DNA from: Enterocloster asparagiformis
Lineage (GTDB): Bacteria; Bacillota; Clostridia; Lachnospirales; Lachnospiraceae
NCBI GenBank assembly: GCA_018380885.1
Contig: JAGZSY010000013.1
Location: 80,697-144,696, forward strand
Reading direction: 5' to 3'
DNA: 64,000 bases
Shown here: piece by piece, positions 27,516 through 35,916 of the stretch
Position numbering within the stretch: the first letter of the stretch is position 1
Layout: each line of letters starts with the position of its first letter
The notes under the pieces: model-generated
What the model was told of the DNA's origin: nothing
Databases searched by the model: none
Seen by the model: only the letters and a program-made list of their open reading frames with translations
Position numbers and translations under genes: made by a program

Positions 27516-29442
27516 ATCGTCTTTTCTCCTTTACCAACAGCCAGATAATCACAAATCCCGTGCACAACACCATGAGCTGCAGCACCGCGATCACGCCCAC
27601 AGCGCTCAAAAACAGCTTCACAGCCGGTTTCAGCTGGCTTCCCGTCAAAGCCGCGCCGGGCTCATACTCCTCGCTGCCGGTCTGTTCCGCGGACATGGGC
27701 AGTTCCAGACGTTCACGCACCTGCCGTTCCAAATCCGAAAGCGCATTTTCCTGGAAAATATCTTCAATCCCGCTGTCCCGCAGCACCTTCCGGTAGGACT
27801 CGCTGCTTCCCATGGCAGACAGCGTCATATAGCGGTCCAGCGTTCCCTCCCAGTCCGACTCAGACTCGATCCACAGCCGCAGCGCAGGAAACGCCGACGT
27901 TCCGTAGCTGATGTAGTAAAGAGGGCTGTGATAAATATGCGGGACCGTGTCCCACTCATAACAGGCCTCCCCGTCATAGTCGAAATACAAATCCCCGTAC
28001 TCCCCGGCAATCCTCCGGAACAGGCGGTTCATCTCGTCCAGAGACATATCGGGATCAGCGTACACCGCCGTCTCAAACTCATCCATCATGGCGCCGGTGA
28101 CAATCGATTCCAGCAAATCCGACACAGCCTCAATCTCCATGGACCGGCCCGCGTCGCCGAACATCTCATCGGCATAATGCATCAGCAGCATCTGCATGCC
28201 CTGGGAATCGATCTCGCTGACATCCACGTACCCGTACTGAAACATGCTGGGCACCGGGTCCCCGAATATGGAGGCGAAATGCCCGAACTCATGGAACACG
28301 CTCAGGTAATCCCGGTAATCCCCTTCCAGCGTCAGAAAGATAAAGCTGTCCCCATAATACGGCAGGTCTGTGGTGAACCCTCCGCTGCGGTTCTCCCCCT
28401 CCCCGGCCGGCTGTATATCATACAGCTCATGCCTGCGCATATACGCCAGCGTATCCCCCAGTTCCCCGCTCATGCGCCTCACACAGGGTTCCATAAGATC
28501 GAAAATCTCCCCCGCGTCCCTGGGCTCCAGGTCATACAACGCCTCGTAATCCACATCAGCATACCAGCAATCGATCACCAGCGGCACAATGATCTCTTTA
28601 ATGTCCTGGCGGGTCCTGGCCACGTCCTCCTGGGTGAAATCCCTTCCGTATACGGAGCGGTAAGCATAATCTGCGTAATTGTCATAACCGCACGCCTCCG
28701 CGATCTCCTGGCGCACCTGGACCAGACGGCGGTAGATTTCCCCCACCTTCCGGTTGCGCTCCCGGTTCAGCAACGACAGGATTTCATAGTACTGATCGCT
28801 GTAAGCCTCGGCCTCCTGGTCCAGGCGCTGGTAGGTCCACTCCTCGCCGTCCACCTCCACCCGGTATTCCGCGGCCGAGGCCTGATCGTACTCCAGCACC
28901 AGGCCCTGCTCCTGCTTGTCAAGCTCCAGCAAAGCCGGGTCCAGCTCCTCATAGTACCGCAGAGAGCGGGCGCTTTTCCTGCCCATCTCCCCCTCAAGCA
29001 GTGAGCCGTAGGAGGTGTCCAGAACTGCTTTCATACATCTGGCGGCCTTGTCGATGGCCTCAGGATACAGGGTCTGCATAAACTCCATCTCATCCGCCGC
29101 GGCCTGGTCATCCATATTCCGGCTGTAGGCAATATCGGACAGGCTGTACATGGTGCTCATGCGGTCCACCTCGTCCAACAGCCCGCGGTAGGCTTCCCTC
29201 ACCTGCTCGTCCTGCCCTTCGCTGCCGGCCGCCTGCTCCAGGCGCTCCACCGCGGCTTCCATATCCGCCATCTCATAGCGTTTATACTCCATCTGGGAAA
29301 AATCCGTGCCGGCATGCTCCTTGGGGGAATACCAGGCCGTCTCCGCTCCCGCAGCCCCGTAACTGACAAAAGGCACGGCGATCATGAACACCAACGTCCA
29401 CGCCGCCGCGCGCTTTAACCACCGCTTCAAACTCATACCCAT
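27514..29442 (-). CDS. Membrane-anchored M3-like (oligoendopeptidase F-type) metallopeptidase
   Basis: About 642 residues. N-terminal signal/anchor (KRWLKRAAAWTLVFMIAVPF), a long helical region, the zinc motif HEFGH at 384-388, and a C-terminal membrane segment followed by KEKRR. The layout is of family M3 (M03F-like) peptidases but with signal and tail anchor, so it should act outside the membrane on peptides. I chose ATG 29442 because GGGAGG lies 8 bases upstream; an in-frame start at 29487 lacks one. The Fur-like gene lies 55 bases upstream, possibly in the same transcript. Confidence 0.85.
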   Translation of the reverse strand: MGMSLKRWLKRAAAWTLVFMIAVPFVSYGAAGAETAWYSPKEHAGTDFSQMEYKRYEMADMEAAVERLEQAAGSEGQDEQVREAYRGLLDEVDRMSTMYSLSDIAYSRNMDDQAAADEMEFMQTLYPEAIDKAARCMKAVLDTSYGSLLEGEMGRKSARSLRYYEELDPALLELDKQEQGLVLEYDQASAAEYRVEVDGEEWTYQRLDQEAEAYSDQYYEILSLLNRERNRKVGEIYRRLVQVRQEIAEACGYDNYADYAYRSVYGRDFTQEDVARTRQDIKEIIVPLVIDCWYADVDYEALYDLEPRDAGEIFDLMEPCVRRMSGELGDTLAYMRRHELYDIQPAGEGENRSGGFTTDLPYYGDSFIFLTLEGDYRDYLSVFHEFGHFASIFGDPVPSMFQYGYVDVSEIDSQGMQMLLMHYADEMFGDAGRSMEIEAVSDLLESIVTGAMMDEFETAVYADPDMSLDEMNRLFRRIAGEYGDLYFDYDGEACYEWDTVPHIYHSPLYYISYGTSAFPALRLWIESESDWEGTLDRYMTLSAMGSSESYRKVLRDSGIEDIFQENALSDLERQVRERLELPMSAEQTGSEEYEPGAALTGSQLKPAVKLFLSAVGVIAVLQLMVLCTGFVIIWLLVKEKRR

Positions 29443-29496
29443 AACCGCAGCCTCCCGGATCAATGATATGTATATTCTAACACACATCCAGGGATG

Positions 29497-29778
29497 TCAC
29501 AAGCGCCTAACGCGCCCTGGCCGTTCTGCCCCCGGCTCCCTGGGAGGGAACGAATAGTTGTAACCGCGGGTCAGGACGCCCACCTCCTCCAGGGTGCCCA
29601 TCATGCGGTACACCGTGGCGACCCCGATGGACGGGTCCCGCTTGGCCGCCTCATAGTATATTTCCTTGCAGCTGCTCCAATCCGCTTCCAGAATCACATC
29701 GATCAGCACCTTCCTCTGGGGTGTAATCCGCTTGCCGTTTTTTCGAAGCGCGTGAAAAACCTGCTCTCTCTGCCACAT
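29497..29778 (-). CDS. Minimal Fur-family repressor (DNA-binding domain only)
   Basis: 93 residues, against ~140-150 in Fur/PerR/Zur. The winged-helix part is intact (KRITPQRKVLIDVIL...SIGVATVYRMMGTLEEVGVL). The C-terminal dimerisation and metal-binding domain, with its HHH and CxxC motifs, is absent; the tail ends in a short basic segment. The start at 29778 follows GAGGAGG by seven bases. Two matching palindromes in its own promoter (29916-29935, 29945-29964) suggest autoregulation. It may also read through into the M3-like peptidase gene. How it senses a signal without the metal domain is unclear. Confidence 0.75.
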   Translation of the reverse strand: MWQREQVFHALRKNGKRITPQRKVLIDVILEADWSSCKEIYYEAAKRDPSIGVATVYRMMGTLEEVGVLTRGYNYSFPPREPGAERPGRVRRL

Positions 29779-29915
29779 ACTGGTTCCTCCTCTCAAACTG
29801 TCCGGCAGCCCGCCCCGCACGGCGCCGCCGTATATCGGGTCCTGCCGGCTTTGTATTCCCGCGTCCGCCGCAAACTGTCCCGTATTCTTAAACCAGCGGC
29901 TGCCCGGCCTCGCAC

Positions 29916-29935
29916 AAGTTAGTTCCATCTAACTT
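29916..29935. promoter_or_regulatory. Operator 1 of the Fur-like gene
   Basis: AAGTTAG-TTCCAT-CTAACTT is a perfect 7-6-7 palindrome just downstream of the predicted start of transcription. It shares the TTAG-N6-CTAA core with operator 2. Confidence 0.75.
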
Positions 29936-29944
29936 CTTGTTTCA

Positions 29945-29973
29945 AGATTAGCATTATCTAACTCGATTGTCAA
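29945..29973 (-). promoter_or_regulatory. Promoter of the Fur-like gene with embedded operator 2
   Basis: On the minus strand TTGACA (29973-29968), 17-bp spacer, TAATCT (29950-29945). The second palindrome (GATTAG-CATTAT-CTAACT, 29946-29963) lies between -35 and -10 and shares the TTAG-N6-CTAA core; its centre is 29 bp from that of operator 1. A bound repressor would block RNA polymerase. Confidence 0.75.
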
Positions 29974-30106
29974 GATTTTTTTCACAGTACCGGTCAGCCC
30001 GAAACCGCTCCGCTCCCACTGGTCCGGACTGCCATTTCTCCCACATGGAAAGAGGGCCGGCGCATTTCTGCACCGGCCCTCTTCGCGGAGAGTGTACCAA
30101 ACTGTG

Positions 30107-30526
30107 TCAGCCTTCAATGGCAATGTACTTCTTTTCCTCCACCTGGGGTTTGTTCTCAACCTTGGGGATGGACAGCTTGAGGATACCGTTTTCAAATTTC
30201 GCCTTGATATCCTCCTCCTTCACGCCCTCGCCCACGTAGAAGCTTCTGCTGCAGGAACCGGCGTAGCGCTCCCGGCGGATATAGCGGCCCTCCTTGTCCT
30301 GCTCGTCGTTGTTGGCGCTGGTGGCGGCGCTGATGGTCAAATATCCGTCCTTCAGCTGGGCCTTAATGTCCTCTTTCTTAAAACCAGGCATATCGATGTC
30401 CAGCTCGTAGCTGCCGTCCGTGTCCCGGATATCTGTTTTCATCATAGTGTTGAATTTCTTTCCGCCAAAGGGGAAATCCATAAAATCATCAAATAAGTTC
30501 TCTCCAAAAATACTCGGCATTAACAT
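30107..30526 (-). CDS. hsp20: Hsp20 / alpha-crystallin small heat-shock protein
   Basis: 139 residues. The alpha-crystallin domain covers about 35-135, with the typical ELDIDMPGFKKEDIKAQLKDGYLTI opening strand pattern and the GILKLSIPK end motif. It is an ATP-independent holdase that binds unfolding proteins in the cytoplasm. The ATG at 30526 follows AAAGGAG by nine bases. A CIRCE element overlaps its -35, so HrcA repression with heat induction is expected. Confidence 0.93.
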   Translation of the reverse strand: MLMPSIFGENLFDDFMDFPFGGKKFNTMMKTDIRDTDGSYELDIDMPGFKKEDIKAQLKDGYLTISAATSANNDEQDKEGRYIRRERYAGSCSRSFYVGEGVKEEDIKAKFENGILKLSIPKVENKPQVEEKKYIAIEG

Positions 30527-30628
30527 AAATCATCGCTCCTTTATCTCTTATATATGCTCAGCCAATTCGTTTCCTGGAAACTCGGAAGGTAGATCGTTCA
30601 TCATTTCTCTCCCTCTTTGTTCTATCTG

Positions 30629-30657
30629 TAATATAACACTTATTATTAGCACTGTCA
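30629..30657 (-). promoter_or_regulatory. Promoter of hsp20
   Basis: On the minus strand TTGACA (30657-30652), 17-bp spacer, TATATT (30634-30629). The -35 lies within the CIRCE element. Confidence 0.82.
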
Positions 30658-30671
30658 AGAGTCGAGTGCTA
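30645..30671. promoter_or_regulatory. CIRCE operator (HrcA binding site)
   Basis: TTAGCACTG-N9-GAGTGCTAA, against the CIRCE consensus TTAGCACTC-N9-GAGTGCTAA: 17 of 18 arm positions match. It should bind HrcA and control hsp20; the divergent udk start lies ~110 bp away. Confidence 0.9.
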
Positions 30672-30781
30672 ATTTTTTTAAATTTTTTGTTTTCCTTCTT
30701 TGTACACAAACTTCTTTATCTGTTGTATACTGATTTACGGCAGACTATCCATCAATCATCAGAAACGGGGGGAATTTATCT

Positions 30782-31402
30782 ATGAAGCACATTAAGCCTG
30801 TGATCATCGGCATCGCCGGCGGAACCGGCTCCGGCAAATCCACATTTACCAACCGCCTGCGGGATGAATTTGGCGATCAGATCACCGTGATCTATCACGA
30901 CAACTATTACCGCGCCCATGACGAGCTGTCCCTCGGGGAGCGTCGTTTGTTGAATTACGACCATCCGGATGCCTTTGAGACGGAGCTGCTCATGCAGCAT
31001 TTGGAACTGCTGAAGGCGGGAAAAGCCATTGAATATCCCACCTACGATTACAGCCGTTACAACCGGGCCAGGGAAACGCTGCGGATCGAGCCCAAACGGG
31101 TGATCCTTCTGGAGGGCATTCTGGTGCTATTTGATTCGCGCATCCGGGATCTGCTGGATATCAAGGTTTATGTGGACGCGGATGCGGACGAGCGTATCTT
31201 ACGGCGCATTCTGCGCGATACAAAGGAGCGGGGACGGGATGTGGAGAATATCGTGGATCAGTACCTGACCACCGTCAAGCCCATGCACAGCCTGTTTGTG
31301 GAACCCACCCGCACCTTTGCGGACATCATCACCAACAGCGGGATGAACGACGTGGCTTTTGACTTGATGTGCTGTAAAATCCGGGAAATCCTGAAAGCCT
31401 GA
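30782..31402 (+). CDS. udk: Uridine kinase
   Basis: 206 residues. P-loop GGTGSGKS at 13-20, the YDNYY-like segment (YHDNYYRAHDEL) and the DHPDAF motif are those of uridine/cytidine kinases, which phosphorylate uridine and cytidine with ATP or GTP in pyrimidine salvage. It is monocistronic, divergent from hsp20, and ends before a strong bidirectional hairpin. Confidence 0.93.
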   Translation: MKHIKPVIIGIAGGTGSGKSTFTNRLRDEFGDQITVIYHDNYYRAHDELSLGERRLLNYDHPDAFETELLMQHLELLKAGKAIEYPTYDYSRYNRARETLRIEPKRVILLEGILVLFDSRIRDLLDIKVYVDADADERILRRILRDTKERGRDVENIVDQYLTTVKPMHSLFVEPTRTFADIITNSGMNDVAFDLMCCKIREILKA

Positions 31403-31485
31403 TTTTCCCGGAAACCGCCCTGTTTTTAAGCAACATAAATCAGGCCCGCAAGGCCTCCGGGAAAACCCGCCCGCATTCCGGCAAA

Positions 31486-31533
31486 ATACCGGCGCCGGCC
31501 GCGCCCATCAGGCAGCGCAGCCGGCGCCGGTAT
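31486..31533. terminator. Bidirectional terminator between udk and the phosphoesterase gene
   Basis: A 14-bp perfect stem (ataccggcgccggc / gccggcgccggtat) with a 20-nt loop; ctttgtt follows on plus, and TTTTGCC follows on minus. It serves both convergent genes. Confidence 0.85.
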
Positions 31534-31580
31534 CTTTGTTGCTTCCATTCCCCTCTCTTATCCCATTACATCCGGAACCG

Positions 31581-33128
31581 TCACCGGTCCCCTTCCCACA
31601 GATAGTAGTTGTTGTCCCGGTCCGAGTCCGCCATCATGGCCTCGATCTCCCGCAGCAGATAGCTGTCCGGCAGATTCCGCTCCCACCACCGGTAGCCCGC
31701 GCTGGCGCGCACCGCCTTCCTGTCTATGGGGCGCCCCGCATAATAGTCCATGTAGACTCTGGCGTACACCCCTGACATGGACTTCATAATGTCGTCCCCC
31801 AGGTTGCGGATCACGCCTCCGATCTGGTCGCTGATCAGCTTCTGGATATACCGGTAGGACCAGTCAGGGAAATCCAGCAGGTCCTGATTTTCCACGCCGT
31901 GGGCCGCCGCCCAGGCTGAGACGTCCACCGCCCGGGTGGAATACTCCAGACTGCCGTCCTCCTTCCAGTCCAGAAATCCGTACTGGCAGGGCGGAATGCT
32001 GAGCGCGTCCGTGACGATCTCCAGGATGCCGTAATCGCTGTCAGGCACACCGGGCTCGGCCTTGTACCTGCGCATGCGCTGCACGTGCAGATGGCCGCTG
32101 AAAAACAGGGGCAGGCGGTATTTCTGAAACAGATCAATCGCCTGGTCGTTGTTTTCCATGGCGCACTGGGTAGTGTACATGCGGCTCTGGTACAGCAGGT
32201 TGTGGTGGGCGATGGGGAGCACAAAAATCCCCTTCTCCTGCGCTTCGGCCAAAATTTTGTCCATCCAGGCCATGGTGCTGTCTTTTAACCGCCCCTCCAC
32301 CAGATTCACCGGATCGTACTGGGCGGAATCCAGCATAAGCAGCCAGTTTTTGTCGTCCAGGGCGTAAGCGTAGCTCAGGGAATCCTCGTCCCTGCTGAAC
32401 GCCTGGTCATAGCCGAATTCGCGGTAAATCTCGTAAAACTCCCGGGCGTTTACGGTTTCAGCCGGAGTCTTGACGTCCCCGAAGTACACCGAAGCGGCGG
32501 AATAATTGTTGATATCGTGGTTTCCCGGAATCACCAGCACCTGCACGCCCGCATCCTGAACCCGCTTCAGCCGGTGGGCCAGCTCCTGATGGTTCATTTT
32601 CTCGCCGTTCATGGTGATATCGCCGCTGAGCACCAGGGCCGAGGGCCGCTCTGCGATCACCTCGTCCAGAAACGCCTCCAGAAGCTCCGGCAGATAGCGG
32701 ACCACCTTGCCGTCGCTGTGCTCCACGAACTCCTGAAACGCTTTTCCCCCGTCGTCCGCGGACGCGCTCTGGTAATGCAGGTCCGTTGCCAGCACAAGCC
32801 TGGGCGGCCGGTAGGGCTCCTCCTGCTTCTGGGGCGGCGCCCACGCGCCGGCGATCTGTTTCTTCCAGCCCTCATACCTGTAGTCCACATTCCCCCAGTC
32901 CTCCTGGGGCCGGGACTCTGCGGGCCTGGAGGGCGTGGCGGGGGAATACGGGCGCTCCGGCTCCCTCGCCTCAGACGGGCTTGACTCCGCCGCTTCACCG
33001 CTGCTCTCCACAACCGCCGGGCCGCCGGGACCTGCGATTTTGTCCATAATATATAATACCCCAAAGCATGTCAGAAAAACGGCGGCATACATCAGGGTAA
33101 TCAAAATCCAGGTCTTTTTTTTCATCAC
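31581..33128 (-). CDS. Membrane-anchored calcineurin-like metallophosphoesterase
   Basis: 515 residues. One N-terminal membrane segment (~5-28), a low-complexity Pro/Ser/Glu-rich linker (~35-75), then a metallophosphoesterase domain with the ordered motifs DLHY, SGDIT, GNHD and GHLH. The active site would face outside the cell. The substrate is unknown; phosphodiesters of nucleotides or of cell-wall polymers are options. It overlaps the end of the HAD gene by four bases (ATGA), the last of a four-gene operon. Confidence 0.87.
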   Translation of the reverse strand: MMKKKTWILITLMYAAVFLTCFGVLYIMDKIAGPGGPAVVESSGEAAESSPSEAREPERPYSPATPSRPAESRPQEDWGNVDYRYEGWKKQIAGAWAPPQKQEEPYRPPRLVLATDLHYQSASADDGGKAFQEFVEHSDGKVVRYLPELLEAFLDEVIAERPSALVLSGDITMNGEKMNHQELAHRLKRVQDAGVQVLVIPGNHDINNYSAASVYFGDVKTPAETVNAREFYEIYREFGYDQAFSRDEDSLSYAYALDDKNWLLMLDSAQYDPVNLVEGRLKDSTMAWMDKILAEAQEKGIFVLPIAHHNLLYQSRMYTTQCAMENNDQAIDLFQKYRLPLFFSGHLHVQRMRRYKAEPGVPDSDYGILEIVTDALSIPPCQYGFLDWKEDGSLEYSTRAVDVSAWAAAHGVENQDLLDFPDWSYRYIQKLISDQIGGVIRNLGDDIMKSMSGVYARVYMDYYAGRPIDRKAVRASAGYRWWERNLPDSYLLREIEAMMADSDRDNNYYLWEGDR

Positions 33129-33934
33129 AGGAACTCCCGGCTGCGGACAATCCCCAACTGCTCCATGGCGTAGGCGATCCCGTCCTCCTCAACGCTCCTG
33201 GTCACGAACGTGGCAAACGGGTCCAGCACAGGGCTGTGCTTTTCCATCACCACGCAGTTGCTGGCGTACTCAAACATGGCCAGATCATTGCTGCTGTCGC
33301 CGAACACATAGGCGGCTTCCCGCGAAAGCCCGTAATGCGCAAGGACCCGTTCAATGGCTGTGGCCTTGGAGTGGCCGGCCGGAACGCACTCGTAGTACCC
33401 CTGCCCGCGGTCAATGATGTCCATGTTTTCCATCTGCTGAAACAGCCCTTCGCAATCGCTCAGATAGTCGGAAGCCAGATAACACTTGTCGTACTCGTAG
33501 TAATCCACGTCCCAGTTGTAGGGCGAGAGGGCGCCGTTTTCCCGCAGATCGGACCGCAGATTCTCCAGCTCCTTAAAACGCGACGGCTCGCTGCGCATAT
33601 AGCAGCTTTCCGCCCCCTCCAGAATACCGTCCATCCCGAATTCCAAAATATTCCGCTTCAGGCGGACCCCCTCCTCGTGGGGAATAAAATAACGGTAGAT
33701 CACCTGGTCCCCGGCAATAATATGGGTCCCGCAGCCGCACAAATATCCGTCGGCCTCGATCTGCCGTTTCACTTCATCCAGGTTGCAGTAAGTGCGCCCT
33801 GAATTGATAAAAACCAGATGCCCGTTGGAACGCGCCTCTCTCAGCGCGTTCCGGGCACTCTCCGGGATCCGCCGCGTGCCCTCGGCCAGCAGCGTCCCGT
33901 CCACGTCAAAAAATAATGCCTTTTGGTTCTTCAT
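33125..33934 (-). CDS. HAD-family (Cof-type) phosphatase
   Basis: 269 residues. Motif I DVDGT (nucleophile Asp10, Asp12), the cap domain in the middle, and motif IV GDSSNDL near the C-terminus place it in the Cof-type IIB HAD phosphatases that act on sugar phosphates or flavin mononucleotide. It sits between xpt (44 bases upstream) and the phosphoesterase gene, which overlaps it. Substrate not determinable. Confidence 0.88.
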   Translation of the reverse strand: MKNQKALFFDVDGTLLAEGTRRIPESARNALREARSNGHLVFINSGRTYCNLDEVKRQIEADGYLCGCGTHIIAGDQVIYRYFIPHEEGVRLKRNILEFGMDGILEGAESCYMRSEPSRFKELENLRSDLRENGALSPYNWDVDYYEYDKCYLASDYLSDCEGLFQQMENMDIIDRGQGYYECVPAGHSKATAIERVLAHYGLSREAAYVFGDSSNDLAMFEYASNCVVMEKHSPVLDPFATFVTRSVEEDGIAYAMEQLGIVRSREFL

Positions 33935-33978
33935 GTTTGCTCTATCGGTCCTCTAATTCTCAGTCAGCAGTATGCGGG

Positions 33979-34563
33979 TCAGTCGTCATCCCTGAATACG
34001 ATGGTCTGGGTATCCTCGTCCATGCTCTCCACGATCGCCAGGGACTCCAGGCGGATTCCCTCGGAGCGCAGCAGATCGCCGCCCACCTGGAAGCCTTTTT
34101 CCACCACGATGCCGGCGCCCACCAGCTTGGCGCCGGACTCCTTCACCAGGGCTACCAGCCCCTCCAGGGCCTTGCCGTTGGCCAGGAAATCGTCGATCAG
34201 CAGCACCTTGTCGTCGGGCCCTAAAAACTCCCTGGACACGATGATATCGTAGACTCTGCCGTGGGTGAAGGATTCCACCTTGGTGGTGTACACCTCCCCG
34301 GCAATGTTCTTGGTCTGTGTTTTCTTGGCAAATACCACCGGCACGTCGAAATACTGGGCGACGATACAGGCGATGCCGATGCCGGACGCCTCGATGGTGA
34401 GGATCTTGGTCACCTCAGAGTCCGCGAAACGGCGCTTGAACTCCTTGCCGATCTCACCGAACAGGCGAATATCCATCTGGTGGTTCAAAAAGCTGTCTAC
34501 CTTCAGCACGTTTCCGGCCTTGATCTTGCCGTCCTTCCGTATTCTGTCTTTTAAAAGCTGCAT
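33979..34563 (-). CDS. xpt: Xanthine phosphoribosyltransferase
   Basis: 194 residues, typical length. The PRPP-binding motif VLLIDDFLANGKAL is present, and the start MQLLKDRIRKDGKI matches Xpt. It converts xanthine and PRPP to XMP in purine salvage. In many Bacillota xpt has a guanine riboswitch and pairs with pbuX. Here it lies 46 bases downstream of an FKBP-type lipoprotein gene and no riboswitch was found. An AAAGGAGG site precedes the ATG. Confidence 0.93.
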   Translation of the reverse strand: MQLLKDRIRKDGKIKAGNVLKVDSFLNHQMDIRLFGEIGKEFKRRFADSEVTKILTIEASGIGIACIVAQYFDVPVVFAKKTQTKNIAGEVYTTKVESFTHGRVYDIIVSREFLGPDDKVLLIDDFLANGKALEGLVALVKESGAKLVGAGIVVEKGFQVGGDLLRSEGIRLESLAIVESMDEDTQTIVFRDDD

Positions 34564-34609
34564 GAGAGAATCCTCCTTTTTCTTTAGATACGCGTTTTGT
34601 TATACCGCA

Positions 34610-35797
34610 CTACTGTGCGTTCGATTCCGTCTGCGCCTGAGTCGTCTCTTCTGCTGTAGTTTCATCTGCTGCTGTGGTAGTCTCCGCCGCCGTAGTCTCC
34701 TCCGCCGCTGCGGTAGTCTCCTCCGCCGTGGTCTCTTCCGCCGCTGCGGTAGTCTCCGCCGCCGTGGTCTCCTCCGCCGCTGCGGTCTCTCCCTCCGCGG
34801 TCTCGGCTGTCTTTTCCACCGCGTTGTCGGCCAGGAACTTCATGACCTTATAGTTCTTGACCAGCTGCGCCACTGTCTCCTCGCCGTAGGAGTCCACCAT
34901 GGTGGCGATATCCATTCCGTTTAACTCGGCGAACGCCTGGCGGTCCCCATCGTCCGGAACCAGGTTTTCCTGGGCCGCGATAGCGTCGATCACCTTCTGG
35001 GTTTTCATCTCCTGCTTTACGGAGGACATGATCATCTGCTTGAGGCCGGCCTCATCGGTGCCGTAGCTCTGGGCCATGCCGGACAGGGTGGTGCCGAAGG
35101 CCTTGGCCTGCTTGGTATAGTTGTCCAGCTCCTGGTTATAGCGCTTGGAAACCTCGCTGCGGCCCAGCTTCATATCGGAGTCGTTCACCACCAGGCTTAA
35201 AACATCCTGCTGCTTCTGGGTATCGATGCGCTTTGCCTTCTCAGCCTCTAAATCGGCCTTGGTATCCGCCATGAACTCGTCCACGGTCTGGAAGGGGGAT
35301 ACGCGCTGTACGAACGCATCGTTCAGAACCGCGTCCTGCTTCTCCTTCACCGCCTTCACATCAACGGAGAACACCACGTCCTGGCCGGCCAGAGCGGCCT
35401 CGCCGTAGGTCTCCGGGAAGGTCAGGTTCAACTCCTTGTGGTCGCCCTTCTTGGTTCCCACCAGGCCCTCCTCGAAGCCCTCGATAAACCGGTGGGAGCC
35501 CAGCGTCAGATCCACGCCTTCGCCGCTTCCTCCGGCGAACTCCACGCCGTCCTGGGTGCCCACATAGTCGATGTTGACAATGTCGCCCTCCTTGGCCGGG
35601 CGGTCCACCTCCACGTAGCTGGGGTTGGCGTCCATAATCTCCTTGACCTTGGCGTAAACCTCGCCCTCCGACACCTCGCGGGAGGCGACGTAAACTTCCA
35701 CACCCTTATACTGAGCCAGTTTGTCACTGCCTGAGCAGCCCGTCAAAACAGCGGCGGCCACTGCCCCGCAGATACATAATAAAGCAAACTTTTTCAT
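34610..35797 (-). CDS. Trigger-factor-like FKBP-type peptidyl-prolyl isomerase lipoprotein
   Basis: 395 residues. Signal peptide with lipobox LTGC (Cys21). An FKBP domain (~65-150, EGDIVNIDYVGTQDG...GSGEGVDLTLGSHRFIEGFEEGL...) is followed by the C-terminal substrate-binding helices of trigger factor (~150-315) and a ~65-residue Ala/Glu/Thr tail with repeated TTAAEE-type units. It should aid folding of secreted proteins outside the membrane, an exported counterpart of trigger factor. It heads an operon with xpt, the HAD gene and the phosphoesterase. The repeat tail may be length-variable. Confidence 0.88.
   Translation of the reverse strand: MKKFALLCICGAVAAAVLTGCSGSDKLAQYKGVEVYVASREVSEGEVYAKVKEIMDANPSYVEVDRPAKEGDIVNIDYVGTQDGVEFAGGSGEGVDLTLGSHRFIEGFEEGLVGTKKGDHKELNLTFPETYGEAALAGQDVVFSVDVKAVKEKQDAVLNDAFVQRVSPFQTVDEFMADTKADLEAEKAKRIDTQKQQDVLSLVVNDSDMKLGRSEVSKRYNQELDNYTKQAKAFGTTLSGMAQSYGTDEAGLKQMIMSSVKQEMKTQKVIDAIAAQENLVPDDGDRQAFAELNGMDIATMVDSYGEETVAQLVKNYKVMKFLADNAVEKTAETAEGETAAAEETTAAETTAAAEETTAEETTAAAEETTAAETTTAADETTAEETTQAQTESNAQ
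34680..34800. repeat. Low-complexity repeat coding the Ala/Glu/Thr tail
   Basis: Imperfect tandem units built from ctcctccgccgctgcggtagt-like triplet blocks (21-30 bp) encode the TTAAEE tail of the lipoprotein. It has few exact copies and is a candidate for slippage. Confidence 0.6.
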
Positions 35798-35916
35798 CTT
35801 ACATTTTCCTTTTCTGTCACTTCATTTCGCCCGCCCCCGGCGGTGCGCTGTACTTAGTTATATCATACCTGTGGTTGAAAAAAAAGCTTTTCCACGAATT
35901 TCATGAAATTTTAAGG

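Noticed and set aside
33979..34610. Guanine riboswitch expected before xpt
   Set aside because: Only 46 bases separate xpt from the upstream gene and no purine aptamer motif is present.
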